64,000 nucleotides of DNA from Eublepharis macularius (lineage: Eukaryota > Chordata > Lepidosauria > Squamata > Eublepharidae), in assembly GCF_028583425.1 (NCBI RefSeq), contig NC_072794.1:30439232-30503231 (forward strand), given 5' to 3'. Made by a program: the position numbers and the translations under genes. The notes under the pieces are model-generated. The model made no database searches. It was given only the letters and a program-made list of their open reading frames with translations, and was not told where the DNA came from. Shown here in pieces: positions 32,901 through 43,900 of the stretch; the stretch's first letter is position 1, and the number at the start of each line of letters is the position of its first letter.

Positions 32901-33828
32901 ACTGCGCTCCTGGGATGACCTGCGGGACTTGAGGTTGTTGGACATAGCCACCAAGGATGGTATCATAAGCAGAGTAGACTTGAACAACAACCTGGGCAGG
33001 GAAGTCCCCTGGTTTTTCTACCTGCAACTGCGATATCTTCTGCACGAATTGAATATAAAAAGCGTAATGACTAAACCACCAACTAAATTTGAAACACTTC
33101 TGGACTCCCACTCATTTAACCGTAAAGGTCTCCTGTCAAGACTATATCTCACCCTGCTTGATACCAAACCCCTAAACACTGAAGCGCTGCTCAATAAATG
33201 GCAACAGGACTGTGGGATAGAACTCACACGAGAAGATAGAGAGCATGTTTGGCACTCTGCATTGCTTAACTCCCCTGTCACCAATGTGCGCCTCCAAACC
33301 TATAAGATTATCCACAGGTGGTACCTTACTCCCCAAAAGCTGGCGAAAATATATCCCAGCAGGTCTCCACTCTGCTGGAAAAAATGCGGGGAGCAGGGTA
33401 CGTTCCTACACTGCTGGTGGGAGTGTAAAAGTGTTGCTGCTTTCTGGAAGGCGGTTCTCCAGGAAATTTCCCGTATCACGACTTATGTGATACCCCCAAG
33501 CCCGGGACTTGTCTTCTTGGATCTTTGGGGAGACCTAGATATTCCCCATCTGCGGAAGGCATTGGTCAGAACTCTCCTAGCAGCTGCAAAGGCTGCAATT
33601 GCACTCAGGTGGAAATCGCGATTCCCTCCCACTCTTGACATATGGTATAGAGTGGTGTGGGACCACCTTATGATGGAAAAGATCACAGACAGAATTCGAG
33701 CATTGCATAACCCCTCCAAACCTACACAATTTTACGCACAATGGTACCCTTTCCTGGAATTTTTATCTCAGAATGAATGGCTGATCTCTAAGCTACCTCA
33801 CTACGCGATTATAAACCCCGAAATTTGA
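29959..33828 (+). CDS. L1 ORF2 protein (endonuclease and reverse transcriptase)
   Basis: The ORF is 1289 residues with no interruption. The AP-like endonuclease occupies about residues 1-245, with catalytic marks N13, E42 (IQETHL), D144 and N146 (GGDFNYV), RIDYILVS and SDH at 239-241. The reverse transcriptase shows SNKASGPDGYPAEF, YRPISLLNVDYK, SLDVEKAFD, GTRQGCPLSP and the catalytic FADD at 710-713. The C-terminus has the zinc knuckle CWKKCGEQGTFLHCWWEC from residue 1139, typical of the L1 clade and unlike CR1 or RTE. It performs target-primed reverse transcription. Every key motif is present, so it looks functional. Confidence 0.95.
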   Translation: MASQPHVHIVSQNVRGLNNLVKRRRVLTSLAKLNVDVALIQETHLHASYEAELKAPWIKLQFHAKGSSKSRGVAILLANRVQFEHKATLRDPRGRFLFIKGHFNGQLLTLASVYAPNTQQLEFTEEILRKLEAFQEGSVIVGGDFNYVAHYDLDKSSFPRNNAPRVPRRPKNPNRDTQMLTLFTRFHLVDIWREMNKLAKDYTYYSPRHDVYTRIDYILVSPDLRDRVLLSSIGDISYSDHAWVTCKLSLDRPYERERHWTFQKNLILNENNVLQIERDITQYLKDNQTGTTSSQTVWDALKAVLRGQLIALSASLNKKKKLQKQLIMDKIHQLERLHKDRGSKKTYKQLLHERKALESLETSQIQKNILYLKQKYWNHSPRTLRYLSWKVKEKRINRHVRLIKNDKGQTFTKSPEILDVFTKFYTNLYTSSRPDKMSIRNYLSTHKNIKKLAAEHSQLMDTPITAAELLESIKNLKSNKASGPDGYPAEFYKKFALVLIPPLLSACNEVHKLGTLPGTWAEAVITMIPKEGKDPSNPGSYRPISLLNVDYKIFTSIYARRFNSFIGNYICTDQIGFIPNRDISDNIYKALNILTFSRHSKLQTTLLSLDVEKAFDTLEVPYLQMLLSHMKFGPNFLQTIKAIYAGPKARIKLNDLASDPFTLHRGTRQGCPLSPILFALAIEPLAEEIRTNEGIRGIEIDKRTYKICLFADDILLFLTCPLVSLKALAIVLAHFGCISGLRINQAKSTILSVNLPEETCNDIKRQFKYQWAKSHLRYLGINIPPNPAQLLQVNHVQKMKEIKHLLLKWNKQNLAWYERYHLIKSFVLPKLTFLYRTIPIEIPSKILSQWQTALNRFLWQNKRPRIAFKVLCAPKTAGGFNYPNIGLYSDAARLTDILQILLPSGHSDWINIVGTFSQPKTLRETFWSTPSLRPPSIYQNMFLAALLKLWDRHKHSLLPAISRFSVLTSHKGMPRQHNITALRSWDDLRDLRLLDIATKDGIISRVDLNNNLGREVPWFFYLQLRYLLHELNIKSVMTKPPTKFETLLDSHSFNRKGLLSRLYLTLLDTKPLNTEALLNKWQQDCGIELTREDREHVWHSALLNSPVTNVRLQTYKIIHRWYLTPQKLAKIYPSRSPLCWKKCGEQGTFLHCWWECKSVAAFWKAVLQEISRITTYVIPPSPGLVFLDLWGDLDIPHLRKALVRTLLAAAKAAIALRWKSRFPPTLDIWYRVVWDHLMMEKITDRIRALHNPSKPTQFYAQWYPFLEFLSQNEWLISKLPHYAIINPEI

Positions 33829-34069
33829 AATATGGATTTACTCTGCGACATAATGGATGTGCCTGTACATGATTCTCCCGATGCTGTTATAATTAGCTTG
33901 CTTAACACTGTATTAGACTCCTGTTGATTATGTATAATATTTGCACACTTGAATATTGCCAACTGTTAGTGTTTTGATGTTTATGTATTGTTGTATCCGA
34001 ACATTGTTACGTATGATGTCATCTTTTTTCTACGCATTTACTGTTGATCTTGTTACTTGTTACACTTTC

Positions 34070-34110
34070 AATAAAATTTTTTGAAACTAAAAAAAAAAAA
34101 AAAAAAAAAA
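34070..34110 (+). terminator. L1 poly(A) signal and poly(A) tail
   Basis: AATAAA at 34070-34075 is followed after 13 bases by an uninterrupted run of 22-23 As that ends at the target repeat. The pure run supports a recent insertion. Confidence 0.9.
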
Positions 34111-34123
34111 ATGAGGACACAGG

Positions 34124-34854
34124 AACACTAGGCATTTTAGACACTAATTTTATTTTCTGAATGATCTTAAAGTTAAAGATAAAGGATCGGTATATCTGCT
34201 TCAGGTCTCCAATACAGCATTAGCATAATGAACACAAATTTCCATGATGGACTTTAACCTAGTATGGTAGGTTCATTTCTTGTAATAAAGGCACACAGCT
34301 ATTGGAATGAACTTCCCACTGTGGAAAAAATGCACTGCCATTTCTCTCTCATGAATTTTACCAAAGAAACCTTAATTCAAATAATCTGTACAGAGTTTAA
34401 AAAATAAAGAAGTGCAGTTTGAGATTCTTCTCTCTACTTCAATCAGGAAACATTGGCAGAAATAGAATTTATCTTCCATTAACAAGTTTGCAGTGCTGAG
34501 GGGACAGCAGATGATGTACAGAAGTTATACCTATGTGGCCGAACAGAAAACTGAAGATTTGTTAGTAAATCATTAACTGCCTGTTAGTACAATTTTACAG
34601 ACTCTGTGAGACCCAAGACAACTGATCGTATGGAAGAAAAAAAAAGGCGTTGCCTGATGGCTAGTTGAAACTATGCCAGGCTAAGGACATTCAGCCACCA
34701 CATTCCAAGGAGAAACTAAAGAGAATGCCTTCACTATTCCATCTTTAACAACAATTTCTCCAAACACACCTTCACCCAAGGCAGTTACATAGCCTGTTCT
34801 ACAAAGCCCCCCACAATCAGCTTTCTGGTTTGCTCAGCCTCTCCTTTCTGGTTG
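34124..34854 (-). other. PRDX6: PRDX6 3' UTR
   Basis: The stretch from the stop codon to the presumed cleavage site. It has no recognised repeat and no other poly(A) signal on the minus strand. Confidence 0.55.
34149..34154 (-). terminator. PRDX6: PRDX6 poly(A) signal
   Basis: The complement of TTTATT reads AATAAA on the minus strand, about 700 bases after the PRDX6 stop codon. It is the first such signal seen in that direction. The expected cleavage zone (about 34119-34139) touches the target repeat of the L1. Confidence 0.6.
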
Positions 34855-34986
34855 CTATTTTGGGTGAGAGGTGTAACGAAGGTATCTCTTGCCTGACGGG
34901 AGTTCTTTAGTGCAAATTCCACTTGGAAACAGCTTTTTGGCCTCTTCATCTGTTAGGCTTGGAACTACCATGACTTCATCCCCAGG
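34855..34986 (-). CDS. PRDX6: PRDX6 coding exon 5
   Basis: It encodes 43 residues from [11 protein letters not shown] to LRYTSHPK and TAG. The C-terminal domain takes part in dimerisation in the family. The final residues differ from human TPQP. The acceptor is TTTTTGAG, weaker than usual. Confidence 0.93.
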   Translation of the reverse strand, partial: PGDEVMVVPSLTDEEAKKLFPSGICTKELPSGKRYLRYTSHPK

Positions 34987-37900
34987 CTCAAAAAGAGGAA
35001 AAAGTGGAAGAATAACATTTAGTAAGAAACAAGACTCATCCTAGAATAACTGCACACTCCATAATAGCCAATGTTGTATTTGATAGTGGAAGCCTGGAAC
35101 TTTGAGTCTATGAATACATGCTATATTGTATAAAGCACAGTAATATCCTCTCAACTATAAGTTTTCACGTTGATTGATACAAGTTACATATGGCCATCTT
35201 CTACATATAATGCTGTGCAAATAGAGAAGCAGAGTTTGTCCAGGATACTAGAAATTTAAGCAAAAAGGAACACAGCGGTGTTGGGTACAGAAGTCTCACG
35301 TCTGCCCCCTGGAGGTAATGCATGGAAATCCCATTGGACTTAATTTTGCACTTTTCAGAGATGGATCTCTGAACACAAGGGCTAGTAATCTTCCTTTACT
35401 GACACCTGTGGTGCAGTTAGTCTGCTAAACTGTATATCAGTCACAAGACTGACCACTAACCTCCCTGCTTTCCCTGGGTGTCGTTCACTCAATCTTACCA
35501 GGAGACCACTTCACCTTCTTCCCAGAAAGCAGGAACTAAAATTTACACACTTACCATAAGAAATGCATTTAGGAAGATACTATTCCTTGACAACTGTTTT
35601 ATTTGAGCAAAATCAAATAACCTTCAAAAAGGATTAAAAGTACTATCCTAAGCAGAGTTACACCGTATGGATTTAGAAGAGTGCAACCCTGCTTAGGAAG
35701 TGTAAAGGAACCTTAAAGAATACGATAGCTACCTTCCAGTCAACTGGGGTGGCAACCTTCTTCGCAGCTGTTAGCTGCAAGGAATCAATGACTCTTAGAA
35801 TCTCATCAAAGTTTCTGCCTGTTGTTGCTGGATAGAGGATAGAAAGTTTGAGTTTCTTGTCTGGGCCAAATACGAATACCTAAAAGGTAAAAAAAAATAA
35901 AAACCCAACATGTCACACCATTCTGGCTCCTCTTTTACAATCAGTCCTGTCCAGTAAGCTGCCTTTGGAGCTTTAATTCTGTCTCCTTAGCATTGTTGTT
36001 TTTCCAGGGCAAAGAACAAGTGCACTTGAGGCACTGTTTTTCTTTTTTTTTTAATACAGAGAAATATTTTACAGTGACTGCTATGTTTAGGCTTCCACCT
36101 TGCAATCTTGAGGCAAAATCATTTGCCCTATATTTGCAGTCCCAATTTGGCAAGAAGGCAACAGATTCCTTTACTTTGAAACATCAAGAGTAGAGGAACA
36201 GATAACTGGATCAGGAAGTATCTCAAAGGGATTTTAGACATCCTTGAAAGACACCAGCTGTTCGCTGCAAAAGATACTTCTATAAAGACTGAAACAATCC
36301 ACTAGAAATATCTCCTATGTAAACCCTATATACAGCTCCTATTAACTTAAGTAGGACTTGTGCAAACATCCTGGCAGATTGCATCTCTTTTCCTGAGCAT
36401 CCACAAAAAATACAGAGCCATACTGGCAAGTCACAGACAGACACAACAAATCTTGTTTTGCTGTAATTGCTTCCTAGTCATTGCCACTTAAGGGACTGAG
36501 AAAGTTATAATAACATAATAACATTCGATTTATATCTCCAGATTAGAGTCCCATGCTCTTAACCACTACACCAAACTGGGAGTTAGAGGACAATCTATCC
36601 ATTCCAGTTTCTAGTACAATCTACTTTATAAGGCTGTGGATGCTGGACAGAGATGTTTTTTTCTGTTTTCAAGATTTATAGCCTGTCTGATCTCTGGGAA
36701 GCTCTGGGTGTGCCACAATATTCCCCTATTCATCCTTGCAAGCCAAAGTATTTCTGTTTTACATGCAAGGAAGCAGGTAATCTCTTGCCAAAGTATTTCC
36801 CATGAGTCCACAACTCTGAAAACCAAAGCAGAGAGAGAGAGAGAGCTACCCTCAGTCTACTAGCAAGTCTGAGTAGTCTACTACAGGACCCAGTGGTCCT
36901 TTAGCCTACTTCATATGCGTAGCAATACTCTTTCAATCTGGCATCTCTCTGCTAAGGCAATGCTGAGTGGCCAATGATTAAGTGGCAATAGACTAGATGG
37001 AAAAGACAGAAGGAGAAATGTCAGTTCATAGAATCCTGGCATCAACCTGTCAGGAATATAATGCTAGAGACACCGGACACTTACAACACGAGCAGTCAGA
37101 GGCATGCCCTCTTTGTCTCTCTCATCTGGATCCAGCATTCCCAACTGTACTGCAAGCTCCCGCTTGGAGTCAGCAATTATTGGAAAGGGGAGCTTCTCTG
37201 TGGCCTCATCCTTATTGTAGGCATTGATGTCCTATAGATGGGGATGAAAGGAAAAACATTAATGGTTGATTGCCAATAAGCTAAGTTACACTGTTTATGT
37301 CAAGTATTTTGATAATGCAGTCTCCATTGACGCAAAAGACACAGGCAAGATCTTGCCTTTTCTGGAAAATGCCTTTTCCATCCAATCTGAAAGGAAAGGG
37401 TTGGTATCTTTATGCAATAGCTTTATTCTGATTCCTCTTCCCCTTTAGCAAGAACCTCAGAAAACAGACAAGTGTGCGTCACTTAGGGTCCTTATATCCA
37501 ATAGGATGGGATTCACAGCTAAATCAGCCCAGAAAGACCTACAAGTACAGATTTCACATCATAAGGCAGCAATGATATGTAACTATTGATTTTGTCAATC
37601 TGTAGTCTGCCTTTCTCACTGACACCCAAGGTGGATCACACGGTGAAGATTCCACACCATTCCCTTTAGAGATATCAAATACAATTCATATGCATAAAGA
37701 GTATGCCATGGACCTCAAGAGAATGTGGACAGCAACCCAAATTTACAAAAAAAAGGGTAGTGGCATGTAAGAACTACAAATTGGAAGAAATTGGTACTAC
37801 TGGCCAATAGTTGTTCATTGGTCCATTCAGAAAACTCTTGCTGCACTCATACACCACACTGACCACATAGTTCTGCTGAACATGGAATTTCTTTTATTTG

Positions 37901-40900
37901 CACCCATACTAGCACTGAATCAAATGCGGAGAGTCAGTAGCGGGCAACAGCCCACCTGTTCCTCAATGAGAACGGCACCTTGTATCCATGTGCAACTAGA
38001 TTATTTTGGAAGAAGTGGGATCTTACGGCTACCCATTTTTTTACTGCAGTGTACAATGACCACAGTGCTCTAGGGCACAATCTCTGTTCACGCAGAAAGA
38101 TGGTGAAGCTCAAAAGGCCTAATACCCTGAATTAGTCAAGAGTATGTCTCACCCCTAGAATCCTCTGTGAGGGTTATGGGCTCGGAAGTCGAGAAAACAG
38201 AGCGTGTTCGCAGAAAAAACTGGCCTAAAGGAATACAGGTATAAGCAGCAGCAGCCCTAAATTGTGACACCATTTACTTACTTCCTAACATCTTGATGCA
38301 TATTTTCATCTATAGTAAAAGTCTTGGAGATAGGTGAGAATACAACGTTACTAAGGAACTTCTTATGTAATAGGATGCTATATACCCTCTGCTTTTCCCG
38401 TAGGAAAAAAATCGGAGGTTGGTAGCAGTAGCAATCTACAGGGAGTAAAAGAACACCACCAAAGATGATGCCACCTTCCGCTTCTCATTGAGGTAATAAA
38501 TTTTTGCCTGCACTGTGACATTTCAAGGGTGAACACAGTCACACATAGAATCTGTTGACTTTCAAAGCTAGTTGTCAAGGTGAAGAGTAGCCCAGAACCC
38601 CCCCCCCCTTCCAGTTTTCTGTGTACAGGGTTTTTTTGGTATGGAAGATTAGTTCAGTTGTACGAGGCCTCCAACCATGTATAAACCAGACACAGGTTTA
38701 CCACAGGTTTTACCATTACTCAACCCTACACTGACTGAATCTTAGCTACCCTGCCCTGTGGACTTGAGGTGCTGAGATGTAGGGTACAATATGAGCTGCC
38801 TTTTATGTTTAATGCTGTATTTACATGATTACTACCAATGTTTTAAAATTGTTTTAATGTATTTATGCTGTTAATCTGCTCTGAGCCCACTTGTAGGGAG
38901 AGTGGACTATAAATAAAATAAATAAAACCTCCATGAAAACTAGGTCTTAACATGGAAGTAAGCCCCACTGAACTCTGTGGTATCTGCTTCTAAGGAAACA
39001 TGCAGAGGTCCAAGCTACAAGTGTACTTCAGGAGCAGAAAAACTGCTTACCACAGAAGCTAAGAAAAGGTAACAAGTGACCTGGTACAGATTTTGCCTCT
39101 GCCACAAAGGCAATGTAGTTTGGCTAACCCTGAGGCAGCCCCTTTGTCTTTCAGCTTCCAGCCCCCATCTGCCATACTGTGGCGCCATCACCATTCTACT
39201 TTACAGGTCTATTAGGAGCATAAGGTAATGCTTTGGATCCTTATGATTCAGTTTCCATAGATAACAGAGCTTTCCGCTAGCAAAAGAGGCTCTTTCTGCC
39301 ATAGGAAAACTTTGTCAAGAGTGAAACAGAATGACAGGACTCAAGCCCTAGCATATGAAGCATTTTCAACATTAGAAGCACTACATAAATGTATATTATA
39401 CTTACATCAATAGTCAAAGGAATTTAAAATAGTATGTTCAAAGGAGGCACATGCTTCCTTTCATGAGTAAAAGGACAAGACTAAAATTTTTCATGGTTAA
39501 TACAGGTGGGCAAGCCTCCACTGTCAACAAAAAAGCCAGAATTCCTCCTAGTAAGTGAACCTTTAACTACAAGTGAACTTCTAGAATACTAGCCTTTGTT
39601 ACCTGCTTCAGCAACAACAATAAGGTTGAAGCATTCAGCAGTGGGTCCCCAAGAACCAACCAGAGATGTGGCAAATATTTATGAGGACTTCAATTATATT
39701 TTTTACCATGACTGAGTACCATTTTTGTTTTATGTGTTTCTGACATTGTACAGGAATGCTGAAATTCTCTTCTCCAGCACCTCATCCACTGCTGCCGCTA
39801 ACTAAAGGATAGGACAGACATGTGGCTTGGTGAGGAGAAGGGAGGGGTCTGCCTACATAAAGGACCAAAAAGAGCATCTGCATGCCTGCTGAGTATGGCT
39901 ACACTAAGGTGTAACACATAAAGGGGGAGGAAAATAAAATTAACATCAAAGTTGCGACAAAGGAAGGGTTGGGTTGTTGAACCAGAGAGCAGCTGGGTGG
40001 AAGGTGAAAGTAAACTAATTTAGAAGCACTTGCACATTTTATGCATGACCATAAAAGTGGTTTACAGCCATTTGTTTTAAAAGGTCGTTTTACAACAACT
40101 TCCAAACTGGGCAAGTCGGCAGTTGGAGGACTTACACCATGCCACTCAAGCATACTAAATTAAATCATTATACTAAACAAAAAGTAAAGCTGCCAGCTAG
40201 GGATTCCTTTTTGCAAATTTAAACAGAGCCATAACACTAACTGAAATAGATGAGTTCAGTTCTACTGCTCAACTTCTCCATCCAAATAAAATGAGATGTG
40301 TCCTATCTTTAAAAAAAAAAAATCTATCCACTAGTGGCAAGTATCCCATACCCTCTGGCAAAAAGAATGCCTAGCAGCACACAAACTTTGGAGAAAGTGT
40401 CTTGCATTTTACATTTTTAATACCTTTCTGCAAATACCAGGGAGAGGAGAAGGAACTGGTTGGGACTAGGCATGCCTATTACTTGTGCTAAACCAAGTCA
40501 GTGTAGTGGATTCCCAGGAATTGTGTTTGCCCAATTCTCTGGACAAAGCCTGGCTTTGTCTGTGACTGGTGAATTCCAAGGAATTGTGTTTGCCCTGTTC
40601 TCTGGACAAAGCTTAGCTTTGTCTGCGACTGATATTTTCAGATCATCTTCTCATCTTCCCCCAACCCCCAAGCCTTACAATTACCAGAAAAAATGAAAAT
40701 GCTTTTCCTGAAGAAAGATCTTCCAATATAGAACTGCTGTGATTGGATGCAGTTCAGCTACCCCTTGGCATTTTGCTCATGAGATTTCAGCTGTGGATTT
40801 GGTCCTTATTCCCCAGCATTCCTGCAGACCATGAGATAGTCAAGCAATTCTCTTGTGATCCACCAGCAAGTGAAAGAGAACCAGAATATTTCTGCCTGTT

Positions 40901-43900
40901 AACACCTACCCAAACAACGGGGGGTTGATAACTGGATAGCTAGTGTTATGAGAAGCTGGAAAACAAGAATACTGCTCTGTAAAGTAATACTGCTCATGGA
41001 GTGGGGGTTAATACTACATCTTTTGAAATGCTTGCTTCTTAAAATGGAAATAAAGGACTGTCGTTCGAAAATTACTCAGAAGGTGCTGCTTAGGATGAAG
41101 ATGCAACTCTGGAGCAACATGACTCTTGCAGAATTGCTCGTTGGAGGAAAATCACATTTTTAGTCTGTATAGTTGTAGAGGTATGCCCAACAGTATAATA
41201 GTTTAAAAAAAGCTAACAAGCCATCATTATTTTTTCGACTGTGCTTTAAAGCCAACATATAAAGCCAGTAAGGACTTTACTTGAAGGCAGCGATTTTACA
41301 ATGTTTCATGCTGCTGAACTGGAAAATATGCACCTATCCACCCTCCTTATGGAAGAGCAAGCCGTCTGACGGGGAGGGCGGTCTAGAAATGTGATAATAA
41401 AAATAATAATAATTCCCAGCTACACAAACTGGACACACCCTTGCAGCTCATTACCTACTTACACCAAGGCTTTTGCTCTTAAACAAGCTGCCCACCTTTG
41501 AGGCTCAGTAGGGATATTATCTAAATGGAGAATTCACCATGAACCCCTCTGCCCTCAGTCGCCAATTGCTAACAATCAGCATTGTTTGCTGTGCTGTCTG
41601 AACTGAGCTACTGTTGATATCACATTGTCACAAGATCAGACGCCGCAGAACAGCTAACAAATATTGAACAGTCCAGTCAATCACAGCTGTTGCACATTTT
41701 TCAGTCCCGTTAAACGAATTCAGCCTGTACTACTCTGCCTCAAAACGGAGGAGCAACAATAGAAGCAGAAGACTGTGCTCAGTAGTTCCATTCACCTTTT
41801 ATACAGGGACCAAGCTCTATAAGCATTAAAATACATCCAGTCCTTTCACTGCACCTAACCCAGAAATTCGCGTAGGCCAGGACCTCTCACCAAAGGTTTT
41901 TAAGAACCATAGCCAAGCCAGTAAATTAAGAGGGTTTTAAAAGTTATGTTGGCACTTCTGAAGATGGTGAGCTAGTCAGAACAGGAAATTGCAAAAGAGG
42001 TGCTCTGACAGTTCACCGTGCTACCATTTTACTCCCATAATACCTTGCTCCAAGCGAGATGGTCTTTGACATCATCTATGGAAAGGGCTATCATTTTTAT
42101 GTTACGTTTGGCAAATTCTGGTGCCAGCTTTGCTGCTCGTCCAAGCTCTGTGGTACAAACTGGAGTGAAATCCCGTGGATGAGAAAAGAGAATACCCCAT
42201 CTAAAAGAAAAAAACAAACATAAGGCAGTATCATAGCACTGAAACACATCTTATTAAAAAAATTAAGAGAGCCAGTGTATGTGTGGGTATACTGGTTAGC
42301 GATGGAATCAGATCTCCACTCTACCATGTATATCACTAGTCAGTCACATATTCTCAGCCTGACTTAACTGCACAGGGCTGTTGAGGACAAAATGAGTAAG
42401 AGAGAACTACATATGCCACTCTAAGCTTCTTGGAGGAAGAACAGGATAAAAATGAGAAAATACAACAATATAGTTTATTAAACATCTTCTTATATTAGAA
42501 AATTAACAGGTGCTTCACATTCGGTACTATTTAGTTAACTTTATTCTGGCATCCACCCACTTCAGCAACTCTCCCACTCTTCTTTCATTTCTTTTATTTA
42601 TAGTGTTCAATCTCTGGACATTAACCTTCTGACCTGGTATCACACAACACCGAAAGAGATGAAGCTAAGCTCTTTGGCCAACATTGCCTCCACCCCTCAA
42701 AACTAGTCTCTCTGCATTCTACGCCTTTCAGAGGCAATCACATAACATAAAATCCACTTTCTACAAGAGCATGGATCCAGTACCTCATGAACAAAATGAC
42801 AGTTCCTGTTTGGCAAGTTATCACAAATGAGCAATGTTTAATCCCAGATTGCATGGTACAGCTAACTTCAATACTGTCTGTCAGCTGAATGCTGGATTAC
42901 TTTATTTAGGCAGGCAGGCAATCATATCAGTATTACAGATATACCTTTGGAGATTACTTGTGTTAATCTTAAAGCTTAAGGCTGAAAACCAGTACCATCG
43001 AATATACACCCTGCTATTGTCATGTTTCCCAGAAACTGTGGGCCTCCTAGACACGGTTCTTCTAACATTAAAACAATAATTACCATCAATAGGTTAGATT
43101 TCCACAATGGGAAGTGGGACAGGAATTTTTATCTATCCCTCTTGCCCCTCTGCCATTCCTGGGGACCCCCCCATTTCCTCAGGAGCAGCATTTCCAGGGC
43201 ATTTCTGGCTGCAGTGGTAAGGGGAAGACGAGAAGGGTATGTATGCTCCACTGACAGAAATCCCTTCCATCGGATGTATTCTGCAGGATCCAAGTATTAC
43301 AGCCCAAATGAGGAAAAAAAATTCTACTTGGAATTTTTAAAACATCCCCAAATGAACACTACTGGATTTCAAGTGTACATAAGATTTTTAACTCAGTCCG
43401 AACACAGATTAGGGTAACTTGGAGGCCAGCTGTGTTCACAGAATGTTATAATCAACAAATGCGTAATATCCAAGTTGATTGTTCTCTAATATTTTAAAAA
43501 GAGAAGGTAGAAGATAGAGAATTTGCAATAGAGAAGAGCAACTGTGTTCATTTGTAAGTTGCTTCACATCTTACATTTCTGTGGTAATATTTGACTACCT
43601 ACTCCCTTACACAATAACAGTATGAAAGCTACATACTAGAGAAAGAGGAATCTCCTCCCACAAGTCCAATTTCTTAAAATAACGATTTACTCAAGGCCCA
43701 AGGGCACTAGCTGCCCTGTGGTGCAACCACTACTACCGTAGCAGTGTATTTTCCATTAACACATGGCTAACTTGTGAATCCATGAGTTGTCTACAGAGCT
43801 GTGCAATGTCACAGAATTTTGTCTGTTGGGCTCTCTGCAGCTTTTTGCAATACTGCAGCAAGGTGCAAGAGTGTCAACACAAGAGTTTCAACATGGCAAT

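Larger units (their letters stand above)
27272..34110 (+). mobile_element. Full-length young L1 LINE
   Basis: The element is 6.84 kb, with two uninterrupted ORFs, a 108-base 5' UTR, a 1.6-kb spacer, a 3' UTR with AATAAA at 34070-34075 and an uninterrupted poly(A) tail. It is flanked by the perfect repeat ATGAGGACACAGG (27259-27271 and 34111-34123). The repeat may be 17 bp if the preceding As are counted, which cannot be told from the tail. The terminal base is ambiguous by one G. Perfect flanks, a pure A tail and open ORFs say the insertion is recent. It is tail-to-tail with PRDX6 and abuts that gene's poly(A) site. Confidence 0.95.
37232..42043 (-). other. PRDX6 intron 2
   Basis: Intron of 4.8 kb. 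It contains a LINE/SINE 3' end at about 38760-38935, a two-copy 63-bp repeat at 40511-40636 and a short SINE-like tail with ATAATAA at about 41345-41412. A poly(C) run lies near 38599. No exon was recognised. Confidence 0.5.
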
